A stretch of DNA of 64,000 bases from Bacteroidetes bacterium HGW-Bacteroidetes-4 (GCA_002840905.1 PHDD01000006.1:134910-198909); one strand, 5' to 3'; counted from the stretch's first letter, positions 1-8,799 are shown. Translations and numbers: made by a program. The notes: generated by a model from the sequence alone, not told the origin.

Positions 1-1
1 A

Positions 2-835
2 CAGTTTCACCCCACAGGATTATACAATCCGGGAGAAAAACCTACGTACCTTATTACCGAAGCCTTACGGGGATTTGGCGGAATTTTAAAAACTATCGAT
101 GGCAAAGAATTTATGCATAAGTATGACACGCGGGGGTGCCTGGCACCTCGTGATATTGTTGCCCGAGCCATCGATAATGAGATTAAAAACCGTGGTGACG
201 AATACGTTTTACTCGACTGCACCCATCTGGATACCGAGAAACTTAAAGAACAATTCCCGAATATTTACCAAAAGTGTTTGTCTATTAATATCGATCCTTC
301 GAAAGAACCCATTCCGGTGACTCCGGCGGCTCACTACATTTGCGGTGGTGTTCGGGTTGATTCCAGTGCCCGCACCTCAATAAAAAATTTATATGCCGCC
401 GGTGAAACATCGAATACGGGATTGCACGGAGCCAATCGGTTGGCCTCGAACAGTTTGCTCGAAGCTTTGGTATATGCCGATTGGGCGGTTAAAGATGCAA
501 TAACCCTGATGAATGAGGTGCAAATTAACGAAGCTATTCCTGATTGGAACGACGAAGGAACCTCACATCCTGAAGAAATGGTTTTGATTACCCAAAGTTT
601 AAAAGAGGTACGTCAAATTATGAGTGTTTATGTGGGCATAGTACGTAGCGAGGTGCGACTGAAAAGAGCTTACGACCGTTTATGGATCATTTATAATGAA
701 ACCGAAGCACTTTATAAAAACACCACCTTGTCGGTTCCGCTTTGTGAGTTAAGGAACTTAATCAATGTAGGTTATCTGGTAATTAAACACGCCTATTCCC
801 GGAAAAAAAGTATTGGTTTGCACTATATGGCATAA
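2..835 (+). CDS. nadB: L-aspartate oxidase, 3' part (5' end outside window)
   Basis: FAD-dependent oxidase that converts L-aspartate to iminoaspartate, the first step of NAD synthesis. The frame is open from base 2 and has no start in the window, so the FAD-binding N-terminus lies upstream. Visible are QFHPTGLY, the HKYD-TRG-LAPRDIVARAID segment typical of NadB (it carries the active-site Arg), then HYICGGVRVD and GLHGANRLASNSLLEALVYA, the conserved C-terminal FAD-contact region shared with succinate dehydrogenase flavoproteins, and a helical C-terminal domain. Succinate dehydrogenase is less likely because the TRG-LAPRDIV stretch is NadB-like and no sdhB follows. The next gene converges on it; the 87-base gap shows no clear terminator. 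Confidence 0.93.
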   Translation, partial: QFHPTGLYNPGEKPTYLITEALRGFGGILKTIDGKEFMHKYDTRGCLAPRDIVARAIDNEIKNRGDEYVLLDCTHLDTEKLKEQFPNIYQKCLSINIDPSKEPIPVTPAAHYICGGVRVDSSARTSIKNLYAAGETSNTGLHGANRLASNSLLEALVYADWAVKDAITLMNEVQINEAIPDWNDEGTSHPEEMVLITQSLKEVRQIMSVYVGIVRSEVRLKRAYDRLWIIYNETEALYKNTTLSVPLCELRNLINVGYLVIKHAYSRKKSIGLHYMA

Positions 836-922
836 AAACCAATTCTCGAATGCGTTAACCGATGCCGCTTGATACTTAGGCAAACAGGCAGTTATTTGCT
901 GCTTGGGTTATGACATATTCGG

Positions 923-2254
923 TTATTTCCTTTTACCACCTCGCGATTTGGGTTTATTGTATTTCAATTTCATTTTTTGAGCGCGGGTAATTTTTACATT
1001 AACTTTTTTGTTTTTCTCTTTCTTTTCGTGATAAGCAGGCCCTTTTTCCTCAATGGAGGGGCGGCGAATCTGGATTTCTTTTTGTTTGTCATCGGGCATT
1101 TCATCGGGGGTGAGTATTTCTGAAACAGCAACCTCATCTGGAATTTCCAGAATCTCAATGGTTTGGTTCATCAGTTGCTCAATTCGCCCAATAGCATCTT
1201 CTTCTTTATGTGTAAAGAACGCAAGAGAATTTCCTTTTCGGTCGGCACGCCCGGTGCGGCCAATTCGGTGAATATAATTTTCAGGAACCTCAGGAATATC
1301 GAAATTAATTACATGGCTAACTTCCGACACATCGATACCACGGGCAACAATGTCGGTGGCTATTAATATCCGGTAGGTGCCATTCTGGAATTTTTTTACA
1401 GTGTTAAATCGATTGTTTTGCGCCTTATTGGAGTGAATAACTCCCAGCGACTCCGGAAAAAGTGGTTCTAAAGCTTCGAACACTTGATCGGCCATTTTTT
1501 TTGTGGCTGTAAACACCAAAACCCGGGTATAGGTTGCAGTGTCGTTAAGCAGGTGTTTCAATAAATTTACCTTGGTATAATAATTGGGAACCGCATATTT
1601 ACTTTGGTGAATGTCTTCGAGCGGAGTCCCTGAGGGAGCCGCTTCAATTTTTAAAGGAACACCAAAATAATCGTTAATAAATGCTTCCACATCGTCGGTT
1701 AAAGTAGCCGAGAACATCAGGTTTTGTTTGCGCTGGGGAAGGGCATCGAGAATGCTGACCAGTTGAGGACGAAAACCCAGGTTCAACATTTCATCCATTT
1801 CGTCAATTACCAGCATCTTTACTGTTTTTAAACGTAAAGTACCCATCATCATAATGTCGAAAAGGCGCCCCGGAGTTGCAACCAGCACATCGAGTCCATT
1901 ATATACCTGCTGACTTTGAGTTTTTATGTTTGCCCCGCCATAAATTCCCACGGTTACCACATTCATGTATTTGGTAAGCTTTTCAACTTCGTTAACCACC
2001 TGAATAACCAGCTCGCGTGTGGGTACTAAAATAAGTATTTGTGGCCAGCGGGTTTTACTGTATTTCCATAGCCTGAGGCAGGGAATCAGGTATGCCAGGG
2101 TTTTTCCGGTACCGGTTTGGGCCACTCCCACCAAATCGGTTCCCGACATTACCGCCGGGATGGCCTTTTTTTGAATGGTTGTAGGATGAGTAATTGCCAT
2201 ATCGCTCAAAGCATTGAGTAGCGGCGTATTTAGATTAAAGTCGTTAAAAGTCAA
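923..2254 (-). CDS. DEAD-box ATP-dependent RNA helicase (RhlE-like) with a DEMD motif II
   Basis: Cytoplasmic RNA helicase of 443 residues. Helicase motifs in order: Q motif (F3 and Q28), AQTGTGKT (45-52), PTREL, TPGR, motif II, SAT, and HRIGRTGR in the second RecA lobe, then a short Lys/Arg-rich tail that probably binds RNA. Motif II reads DEMD rather than DEAD; the acidic residues needed for Mg-ATP are kept. The start codon is TTG. I accept it because F3 and Q28 then fall exactly where they do in E. coli RhlE (which begins MSF), and no ATG lies upstream. A TACCTTTG promoter element sits 25 bases upstream, so the gene is probably transcribed alone. RhlE, CsdA and DbpA-like roles (ribosome assembly, mRNA decay, cold growth) cannot be told apart here. 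Confidence 0.93.
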   Translation of the reverse strand: MTFNDFNLNTPLLNALSDMAITHPTTIQKKAIPAVMSGTDLVGVAQTGTGKTLAYLIPCLRLWKYSKTRWPQILILVPTRELVIQVVNEVEKLTKYMNVVTVGIYGGANIKTQSQQVYNGLDVLVATPGRLFDIMMMGTLRLKTVKMLVIDEMDEMLNLGFRPQLVSILDALPQRKQNLMFSATLTDDVEAFINDYFGVPLKIEAAPSGTPLEDIHQSKYAVPNYYTKVNLLKHLLNDTATYTRVLVFTATKKMADQVFEALEPLFPESLGVIHSNKAQNNRFNTVKKFQNGTYRILIATDIVARGIDVSEVSHVINFDIPEVPENYIHRIGRTGRADRKGNSLAFFTHKEEDAIGRIEQLMNQTIEILEIPDEVAVSEILTPDEMPDDKQKEIQIRRPSIEEKGPAYHEKKEKNKKVNVKITRAQKMKLKYNKPKSRGGKRK

Positions 2255-2278
2255 AGTGTCGAAATTTTAAAATTTTTG

Positions 2279-2286
2279 CAAAGGTA
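2279..2286 (-). promoter_or_regulatory. Bacteroidota -7 promoter element for the helicase gene
   Basis: Read on the minus strand this is TACCTTTG, a full match to the TAnnTTTG element, 24 bases before the TTG start codon. No TTG element is visible at the ideal distance upstream. Confidence 0.5.
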
Positions 2287-2335
2287 GTAATTCAATTGGT
2301 AATTAGTGCGTTGCAATGTAGCTTCGCGCCAAATA

Positions 2336-3424
2336 TTATTTTGTTTTTTGATGTACGCCATATATTTCAACGGCTTTACGTTTGCCACGTAACGGAATTT
2401 CGCCCACATTTTTAAAACGGAACGTTTTTTTGTCGGGTAGTAGTTGAAAAACCTGAGCTGATATAAGTAAATGCTGATGTAACTCGTTACATTTTGATTC
2501 GATACGTGCGGCGGTATTCATGGTGTCGCCATTGTACGAAATGTCGCGCCTGATTTTACCCACTTGCAGTACCATTACTTTTCCCACATGAATACCGGCC
2601 TTAAACTGGGGAATAAAACCGTATTTTCGGTTATAATAGTGTCTTCGGCTATAAATAACCCGGGTGTAAGCAAAAAAAGCATGCAAAAAACGAAGATTTT
2701 TTAAACCGGCTGAAACTTTCCACGAAACAATAGCACCATCGCCCAGGTATTGATAAATTTCGCCATAGTAATTATCCATTATGGCCATATCGTTAAACAC
2801 ATCCTGACAAAGCCGGCTGAATTTTCGATGCCCCAGTTTTTCAGCAGCAGTGGTCGAGCCTTTTAAATCGATAAACATAAAGATGCGTTCCTCCTCACGG
2901 GGTTTATTCATAAAGCCAAATAACCAGCGTTTAAAGTTACCGGGACCAACTTTTTTTCGAAGGCCTTTGAATACCGTATTTAAAAATGCAGCTAGCCAAA
3001 AAAAAACCAGGAAACGCATCAAAACCAGATCGTTTGCAGGTAGTTCTATCAGGTAAGTAATGTATTGGCCCGTTTCAATCCGGTTGGCCGAAGGAATGGC
3101 AGCCACCGTTAATACCAAAAAGCCGGAAGCTAAATAAAGCGCCCATTTCATTAAAACCATCAATCCGATGGGGAAAATACGCAAAATCCACTCGTTAAAA
3201 AGGGCATCGATTATACTGAAAAGAATGGCGGTAAATATGCTCAGGAAAGTTATCAGTAAATAGTCGGAATTAATCTCAATAATAGGTTTGTATGTGCTGA
3301 ATATGTTTTCGCTCCCCATTAAAAAAAGGTAGAACATGAGCGCAAGGAACCAATACACAAAGTGGAAGCTATGATTGCTTGCCAATCGGTTGTATGCAAT
3401 GGTAATGCGGTCGCTAAAGCCCAT
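2336..3424 (-). CDS. Membrane-anchored class III adenylate/guanylate cyclase
   Basis: Protein of 362 residues with about four membrane helices in the first 160, then a class III nucleotide cyclase domain. Metal-binding aspartates are visible in FIDLKGST and YLGDGAIVSW, and the transition-state Asn/Arg in NTAARIES. The usual base-selecting Lys before the second Asp is Gln (YQYLGD), while the partner Asp (RRDISY) is kept, so substrate choice (cAMP or another cyclic nucleotide) is uncertain. From memory, Gln is common in this four-helix cyclase subfamily. It starts with ATG 53 bases after the Lnb gene on the same strand, so it may be the last gene of the rbfA-lolE-lnb run. No cyclic-nucleotide-binding effector is seen nearby. 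Confidence 0.85.
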   Translation of the reverse strand: MGFSDRITIAYNRLASNHSFHFVYWFLALMFYLFLMGSENIFSTYKPIIEINSDYLLITFLSIFTAILFSIIDALFNEWILRIFPIGLMVLMKWALYLASGFLVLTVAAIPSANRIETGQYITYLIELPANDLVLMRFLVFFWLAAFLNTVFKGLRKKVGPGNFKRWLFGFMNKPREEERIFMFIDLKGSTTAAEKLGHRKFSRLCQDVFNDMAIMDNYYGEIYQYLGDGAIVSWKVSAGLKNLRFLHAFFAYTRVIYSRRHYYNRKYGFIPQFKAGIHVGKVMVLQVGKIRRDISYNGDTMNTAARIESKCNELHQHLLISAQVFQLLPDKKTFRFKNVGEIPLRGKRKAVEIYGVHQKTK

Positions 3425-3477
3425 GTGTCGGAAAGTTTATTTTGCGAAAAAAATTAATTATTGAAAAACGGTTACTC

Positions 3478-4653
3478 TTATTTGTTTCTTAAGTATTGTG
3501 CAGCACTGCGTATCACCAGCGATCCTATAATGGGAACAAATACCAGATGATACTCCTGGGGAATTAAACCCCAGCCAATTAGTAATAGCAGGTTAATGCT
3601 TAAGATACTAAGCGAAACCCATTTTACCAGGCGGCTTTTTTTATCAGTAATAAAAAAAACATAGACCAAATAAAGCGGGTTTGCCCAAAAAACATTTAAG
3701 TTTCCGGCGGTAGCATCGTGATCGGTAGCTACCCAAAGTAACAAAACAATTACACCAACCAGCCCCCAGGTTGAGAAAAGAATTCTATCGCCAATAACCC
3801 AGCTTTTTTGCCTGTAGCGAATGGTAAGATAGGTTAGCAAGAAAAAAATAAGCCAAAAAAGTACGGCCGGACGCAATAAAAACGGGGTTACGGGCAAAGG
3901 ACGCGACTCGGAGACCAGCGTGTGCGATTCTTTTATCAGGGGTTTGCCATTAAGCGTGCACCGGTAAAGGTATTCTTTCAGGTAATCGGGTAAAAAGGCT
4001 TTTTGTTCGGGACTTGCCGGATGGTCGATAACCGAACCCAATGCAATGTCAATTCCAAAATCGCTCCAGTAGCTTTCTTCAAGATACTCGTCAATTAAAT
4101 TACGAAATGTTTGTACCGGTTCGTTTCCTATGGGTTGGTATGTAAGGCTGTCACCCAGTGTAAGCGAAATAATATCGAGAATGCGGGTAGCGCAATTATC
4201 AAAAAAGAAATCGTATTGGTAATTCCGGTTTTCAGGTTTATAGTTTTCGACCAGTAAATCGAATAAGCGTTGCTTTTGATAAGGACTTAAGTTTAATACA
4301 TCTTCGGTAACCATTCGGCCAGCACGCTGGTATTCCTGAAGGAAGCGATGTTTTGGGCCAAAACTCAGGTTGTAAAGTAACTTTCCTGAGGCAAACTTGA
4401 AGTAAAAATTAGGAACATTAAAAGTGAATGTTCCATAATTAAACACCCAATTCACGCCCTGTGCCGGATCGAAAACGCCAATGGCACTGTGCCCAAAAGT
4501 AGAATAAAGCTGCGCTCCGGGATCGCAGGTAAGAATGGTAATTGAAGCCTTATCGCTCAGGGGTTCAAGCGGCGGCATTTCGCGACCGGCTATGGCCATA
4601 AAATGAGCAGCGGTCAGGAAAAATAAGGTTATAAAAAGTCTGAATGGGTTCAT
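3478..4653 (-). CDS. lnb: Lnb-like lipoprotein N-acyltransferase (DUF4105 family)
   Basis: Protein of 391 residues: signal peptide or N-terminal helix, a periplasmic domain (about 35-215) of the DUF4105 type, now called the Lnb N-terminal domain, then about four membrane helices (about 255-385). Candidate catalytic residues are His55 in TFGHSAIGV and Cys154 in FFDNCATRI, both conserved hallmarks as I recall the family. Members in Bacteroides were assigned as Lnb, which adds the N-terminal acyl chain to lipoproteins in species lacking Lnt. That assignment is established knowledge carried over by resemblance. The gene begins 2 bases after a LolC/E-type permease gene, which fits: N-acylation precedes release to the outer membrane. 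Alternative: a DUF4105 paralog of other function. Confidence 0.75.
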   Translation of the reverse strand: MNPFRLFITLFFLTAAHFMAIAGREMPPLEPLSDKASITILTCDPGAQLYSTFGHSAIGVFDPAQGVNWVFNYGTFTFNVPNFYFKFASGKLLYNLSFGPKHRFLQEYQRAGRMVTEDVLNLSPYQKQRLFDLLVENYKPENRNYQYDFFFDNCATRILDIISLTLGDSLTYQPIGNEPVQTFRNLIDEYLEESYWSDFGIDIALGSVIDHPASPEQKAFLPDYLKEYLYRCTLNGKPLIKESHTLVSESRPLPVTPFLLRPAVLFWLIFFLLTYLTIRYRQKSWVIGDRILFSTWGLVGVIVLLLWVATDHDATAGNLNVFWANPLYLVYVFFITDKKSRLVKWVSLSILSINLLLLIGWGLIPQEYHLVFVPIIGSLVIRSAAQYLRNK

Positions 4654-4655
4654 TG

Positions 4656-5873
4656 TTAATCGTGTAAATAGCGTTTTGTAAAATATTTAACCGGATACCA
4701 CGAGGCCAGCAATCCTATAACCACCACGGTAACAAAAATAACGGCAAAATCGGTCCAGAGCATTTTTACCGGATAACTGTCGACTAAAAAGGTGCCTGTA
4801 TTGCTCAATTTTAACAAACCAAATTTTTGTTGTATAAAACAAACCGCTGCTCCTATCAGCAGACCAATCATAGCTCCTCCAATGCTTATCATCCAACCTT
4901 CAATCAAAAATATTTTTTGCAGGGTTTTTTTATCCAGTCCCAGGCTAAGCAGGGTATTTATATCGTTCTTTTTGTCAATAATTAACATGCTGAGAGAACC
5001 AATTATGTTAAAACTGGCCACAATCAGAATAAAAGTAAGGATTAAATAAATGGCAAATTTTTCACTTTTCATTACCCGGTAAAGCACCTCGTGTTGCTGG
5101 TAGCGGTTTTTTATGGTGTACTCCGGACCCAGAAGCTGTGCCAGGGTTTCCTGAGCCTGTTCCGGATTAATTCCTTTTTTTAATTTTAATTCCAGTGCCG
5201 ATACCTCACTGTTATAGCTCAGCAATTGTCGGGCAAATCCAAGGGGAACCAGGATATATTTGCTGTCGATTTCCTGTTGAATGGAAAAAATTCCCGATGG
5301 AAAAATATAGGCTTTGTTGAAAGCCCTTGAGGGATTTAAGGAAATTCGTGCCGTTCGTTTGGGAACATAAATCTCAATTGGGCTTAAAAAACTCAAACCA
5401 ACCGACAGATAATATGAAATTCCTGCCCCAATAACCGTATAGTCGCGATTGCCATTGTTTAAAACATAGTTGCCTTCAATAAGCATGGTATCTACCCCGC
5501 TCATTTTTTTAAAATCGGAGGTTACTCCTTTAATTACCGCGGGATACATTCGTTTTTCGTATTCGAGCAGCACGTTTTCTTCAAGGGTGGGTACTACCAT
5601 TTCTACAAATGGCAAAGCACGCAGGCTGTCGAAAGTTTGTGTATTGGGGTCGAATACTTTTCCCTGGGTTACGGTAATTTTTATATCGGGATCAAAGGTG
5701 CTGAAAACTGATTTTATCAGGTTGTCGAATCCGTTAAAAAACGACAATACAATAATTAATGCCATAGTCCCGGTTGCCACGCCAAAAACCGAAATCATTG
5801 AAATGATATTGATTACATTGTGCGATTTTTTCGAGAATAGATACCTGCGGGCAACAAAAGCGGCAAAGTTCAT
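4656..5873 (-). CDS. LolC/LolE-type lipoprotein-releasing ABC permease (FtsX family)
   Basis: Inner-membrane permease of 405 residues: one N-terminal membrane helix (about 20-45), a large periplasmic MacB-like domain (about 45-270), then three C-terminal helices of the FtsX domain. The N-terminal RYLFSKKSHNVINIISMISV followed by a helix and FFNGFDNLI resembles LolC/LolE (RxSxxRxxxxxIxxISxI...NGF). It would extract mature lipoproteins from the inner membrane, powered by a LolD ATPase that is not encoded nearby. It lies 18 bases after the methyltransferase and 2 bases before the Lnb-like gene. A MacB-like permease with another substrate is possible, but the length and N-terminus favour LolC/E. 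Confidence 0.83.
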   Translation of the reverse strand: MNFAAFVARRYLFSKKSHNVINIISMISVFGVATGTMALIIVLSFFNGFDNLIKSVFSTFDPDIKITVTQGKVFDPNTQTFDSLRALPFVEMVVPTLEENVLLEYEKRMYPAVIKGVTSDFKKMSGVDTMLIEGNYVLNNGNRDYTVIGAGISYYLSVGLSFLSPIEIYVPKRTARISLNPSRAFNKAYIFPSGIFSIQQEIDSKYILVPLGFARQLLSYNSEVSALELKLKKGINPEQAQETLAQLLGPEYTIKNRYQQHEVLYRVMKSEKFAIYLILTFILIVASFNIIGSLSMLIIDKKNDINTLLSLGLDKKTLQKIFLIEGWMISIGGAMIGLLIGAAVCFIQQKFGLLKLSNTGTFLVDSYPVKMLWTDFAVIFVTVVVIGLLASWYPVKYFTKRYLHD

Positions 5874-5891
5874 GGTTTAACCTTTTTTTGT

Positions 5892-6668
5892 TTAGTGGCT
5901 TGGTTTTCGGCAAATATAAAGTATTTCGCCTTTTGGCAGGGCATAACGCCTGCTTAAAGTTTCATCCAATTGTTGTTCATAATTGTTCTCATCTACATCA
6001 AAACCGGCCGATGCCAAACGTTTGCTGTAATCGCGTCCGTAAAGACGCACGTGATCGTGTTGCCAGTAGTATTTTTCCCGATCTTTAGGTTCGGTAATCG
6101 AAGGATCCTGAAACGTTTCTTTACGCGAATAGTCAACAGGAACCTGAAAAATAGCCCATCCACCAGGTTTTAGTACCCTGTAAAATTCAGCCATCGCCTG
6201 AAAATCTTCCTCAACATGCTCAAACACGTGATTACACATGGCCACATCAAAACTATTCTCAGGAAATGGAATATTTCGCACATCCATTTTAATATCGGCC
6301 CAGGGCGAAATTAAATCGGCACTTACATAATCCAGATTTTTTTGCTTTTTAAAGCGACGAAGAAAACAATATTCGGGCGCTACGTGTAAAAACCGGATGG
6401 GCGCTGTAAAAAAATCGGTTTGTTCTTTCAGGTACAACCAGATTAGCCGATGCCTTTCCAGCGAAAGGCTTAAGGGTGCCAGGGCGTTTTCGCGTTTATT
6501 CAATTGTCCGTAAGGCAGGAGTTTTCGGTACGTTTTTCCGTCAATGGGATCTTCAAAGCGATTTCCCCGATAAAAAGGTGAAATCAGAATTAGTAACCAA
6601 TGGGCAAATAGTTGTTGAATATGACGGGGAATATACCTGCTGGCGATTCCAATAATCCACTTCATCAA
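5892..6668 (-). CDS. Class I SAM-dependent methyltransferase
   Basis: Protein of 258 residues with a methyltransferase fold over about 85-210. The SAM loop is non-standard (LHVAPEYCFLRRF in place of a Gly-rich motif), followed by DVRNIPFPENSFDVAMCNHVFEHVEED and a YRVLKPGGW turn, as in the Methyltransf_11 type. The N-terminal 80 residues contain a hydrophobic helix and RGNRFEDPIDGKTYRKLLPYG, a block seen in predicted glycan or lipid methyltransferases of Bacteroidota. The substrate is unknown. It is 17 bases after rbfA and 18 before the permease on the same strand, so probably in one operon with both. Confidence 0.8.
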   Translation of the reverse strand: MMKWIIGIASRYIPRHIQQLFAHWLLILISPFYRGNRFEDPIDGKTYRKLLPYGQLNKRENALAPLSLSLERHRLIWLYLKEQTDFFTAPIRFLHVAPEYCFLRRFKKQKNLDYVSADLISPWADIKMDVRNIPFPENSFDVAMCNHVFEHVEEDFQAMAEFYRVLKPGGWAIFQVPVDYSRKETFQDPSITEPKDREKYYWQHDHVRLYGRDYSKRLASAGFDVDENNYEQQLDETLSRRYALPKGEILYICRKPSH

Positions 6669-6685
6669 TGCAAACGGGTTTGGGG

Positions 6686-7033
6686 TTAAATATCTTTTAG
6701 CTTTTTGTCAATTTGTTCCATGTAATCGAGCGAATCGTCGAGAAATATTGCAATTTCAGGAATTTTTCGCAACTGGTTTTTTACCCGTTGCCCCAGTTGG
6801 TAACGTATTTCTTTGTTGTTTTTGTTTAGCATTTCGAGTACGCCATCCGATTTATCGGAAGGAAAAACGCTTACGTAAACTTTTGCCAGGGCATAATCGG
6901 GGCTGACTCGCACCGATGTAACGCTGAGTAAAACTCCCGGAAGCCAGTCTTTAGCAAAAAGCTGAAGCATTTCGGCCATGTCTTTCTGAATAAGCCGGGA
7001 TACTTTATGTTGTCGGGGTGAAGGTGTATGCAT
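6686..7033 (-). CDS. rbfA: Ribosome-binding factor A
   Basis: Small KH-like protein of 115 residues that binds 16S rRNA during late 30S maturation and cold adaptation. Typical features are the RQHKVSRLIQKDMAEMLQ N-terminus, SVTSVRVSPDYALAKVYVSVFP and the C-terminal RKIPEIAIFLDDSLDYMEQIDKLL-like helix. The frame stays open to a TTG at 7072, but that codon lies inside the promoter element at 7070-7077, so I place the start at the ATG at 7033, which gives the usual length. It leads the minus-strand run with the methyltransferase, permease and Lnb-like gene. Confidence 0.92.
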   Translation of the reverse strand: MHTPSPRQHKVSRLIQKDMAEMLQLFAKDWLPGVLLSVTSVRVSPDYALAKVYVSVFPSDKSDGVLEMLNKNNKEIRYQLGQRVKNQLRKIPEIAIFLDDSLDYMEQIDKKLKDI

Positions 7034-7069
7034 GAAATATTTTTTTAAATTTATTTGCTTAGTACGCGG

Positions 7070-7077
7070 CAAAGTTA
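7070..7077 (-). promoter_or_regulatory. Bacteroidota -7 element for the rbfA-lolE-lnb run
   Basis: Reads TAACTTTG on the minus strand, 36 bases before the rbfA ATG. It is the only good promoter match for the run down to the cyclase gene. Its position also decides the rbfA start, since a longer reading frame would begin within it. Confidence 0.55.
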
Positions 7078-7167
7078 ACCATTCTGCCGTAAATTAACCC
7101 TTGGTTTTGTGAATCATTCATCAAAGTATAAAAAGTACAGCTGTTTTTAGTAAAAGAATAACAACTA

Positions 7168-7752
7168 ATGAGTAAAAATAGATTATTGTTTTTAACGATT
7201 TTGTTTTTTACAGTAAGTTCGGGTTTGGCTCAGGATACGCTTTGGTTCGATATAAAATCACGGCTGGTTTATCTGGGCGAGTTGCAGGTTGTGCAAAAAA
7301 TGGCCAATTACAACAGCTATTATTACCTTACTGCCCAGGTTCCTTTTTTAAGGAAATATGTCGTTGAATATCATATGGAAACGGCCTTTAAGGCGAATGT
7401 TTTAATAAACTCGCTGGCATACATCAAGGTAAACAAACGGTTTTACCATTATTGTCAAATTCAAAGAACGCAAATGGGTTATATCATAAAAAAACTCAAC
7501 AAACCGGATTTATACTATCAGAAAGACATAACCACCGGAATTACCCGCTTGTATTTTAATGCTGAAACTTTACCGGATACAATATTTTCAGAATTTGACG
7601 GTAGTCCCAAACCCCTGGTTAAAAAAGATGCTCAAACCTTTGTGTTAACAAATGGCGATCGTCCTATGGAATTTGTATTTGATAACGGACATGTTTTAAA
7701 AGTAATAGTCCCCAACAACATTATGGATTTCTTTATTGTTCTAAGGCAGTAA
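7168..7752 (+). CDS. Exported protein of unknown function
   Basis: Protein of 194 residues with a clear signal peptide (about 1-21, ending at LAQ before DTLWF). The mature part is beta-rich with many Tyr and Phe (YNSYYYLTAQVPFLRKYVVEY; FYHYCQIQR). The pattern of an exported protein that reports on substrate strain, with a late DGSPKPLV turn and a C-terminal VIVPNNIMDFFIVL strand, recalls the DUF3108/DUF6134 type of periplasmic proteins, but I cannot confirm it. It is divergent from rbfA and has no partner; the start ATG follows at once on an A-rich leader. Located in the periplasm or outer membrane. Confidence 0.7.
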   Translation: MSKNRLLFLTILFFTVSSGLAQDTLWFDIKSRLVYLGELQVVQKMANYNSYYYLTAQVPFLRKYVVEYHMETAFKANVLINSLAYIKVNKRFYHYCQIQRTQMGYIIKKLNKPDLYYQKDITTGITRLYFNAETLPDTIFSEFDGSPKPLVKKDAQTFVLTNGDRPMEFVFDNGHVLKVIVPNNIMDFFIVLRQ

Positions 7753-7824
7753 CGCGCTTGAAATGCCATAAATGGCTGGTGGTTATTATCAATAAATTAT
7801 TACTTTTACCGCAAATCGGAACAC

Positions 7825-8799
7825 ATGTCGACAATTGATATCATAAAAGCCCCAATAAAGGATGAAATGGAAAAGTTTCAAACCTATTTCAAATCCTATT
7901 TAAAAAGTAAGGCTTCACTTTTAAATATTATTATTAATTACCTGCTTAAACGTAAGGGCAAGCAAATGCGCCCCATGTTGGTTTTTTTAACCGCCCAATT
8001 AAATGGAACGGTTAACGAATCAACCTACCATGCAGCCTCGCTTATTGAACTGATGCATACGGCGACGCTGGTTCACGACGACGTGGTTGACGATTCCAAC
8101 ATGCGTCGGGGATTTTTTTCGATAAATGCACTATGGAAGAATAAAATTGCTGTGCTTTTGGGCGATTATTTACTGGCCAAAGGCTTGTTGCTGGCTGTTC
8201 ACAAAAATGAATTTGAGCAATTAAAAATAGTTTCAACAGCAGTAGAGGAAATGAGCGAAGGGGAACTTTTGCAAATTGAAAAGGCCCGCAAACTCGACAT
8301 CGATGAAAAAACCTATTTTGAAATAATCCGAAAAAAAACAGCCGCATTAATGGTTGCCTGTACCAAAGCCGGAGCACATTCGGTGGGCGTAAACGGCCAA
8401 CGAATTGAAAAAATGGAAGCTTTTGGTGAATGTCTGGGAATGGCTTTCCAGATACGCGACGATTTGTTCGACTACGACCGTAACGGAAATTTTGGCAAAC
8501 CATCGGGAAACGACATCAAAGAACGGAAAATGACACTTCCGTTTATTCATTCATTAAACCAATGTTCTGCTGCTGAAAAACGTCAGGTTATTCGCATGAT
8601 GCGCCAAAAAAACAAAAGCGTTAAAATGATTGACGACATTATGGATTTTGTGCGAAAAAACGGAGGCATTGAATATGCCACCGAAGTAATGAATAACTAC
8701 AAAAACCAGGCGTTGGAAATTTTAAGTCATTTTCCCCAGAACGATGCCAATAAATCGCTGGTTCAACTGGTAGAATATACCATCAGCCGAAAAAAATAA
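7825..8799 (+). CDS. Polyprenyl diphosphate synthase (octaprenyl/menaquinone side chain type)
   Basis: Trans-isoprenyl diphosphate synthase of 324 residues that extends FPP or GPP with isopentenyl diphosphate, most likely to make the menaquinone side chain. It has the substrate-binding KGKQMRPML block, the first aspartate-rich motif in LVHDDVVDDSNMRRG and the second in GMAFQIRDDLFDYD, with GNDIKERKMTLPFI after it. The residues just before the first motif are small (LIELMHTATLVHDD), which fits a long-chain product rather than FPP. It stands alone after the exported protein gene. Chain length cannot be read from sequence by eye; ispB, hepT and sdsA are all possible names. Confidence 0.9.
   Translation: MSTIDIIKAPIKDEMEKFQTYFKSYLKSKASLLNIIINYLLKRKGKQMRPMLVFLTAQLNGTVNESTYHAASLIELMHTATLVHDDVVDDSNMRRGFFSINALWKNKIAVLLGDYLLAKGLLLAVHKNEFEQLKIVSTAVEEMSEGELLQIEKARKLDIDEKTYFEIIRKKTAALMVACTKAGAHSVGVNGQRIEKMEAFGECLGMAFQIRDDLFDYDRNGNFGKPSGNDIKERKMTLPFIHSLNQCSAAEKRQVIRMMRQKNKSVKMIDDIMDFVRKNGGIEYATEVMNNYKNQALEILSHFPQNDANKSLVQLVEYTISRKK

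Noticed and set aside
8042-8503. Minus-strand open frame of 153 codons
   Set aside because: It is antisense to the conserved catalytic core of the polyprenyl synthase and has no independent support.
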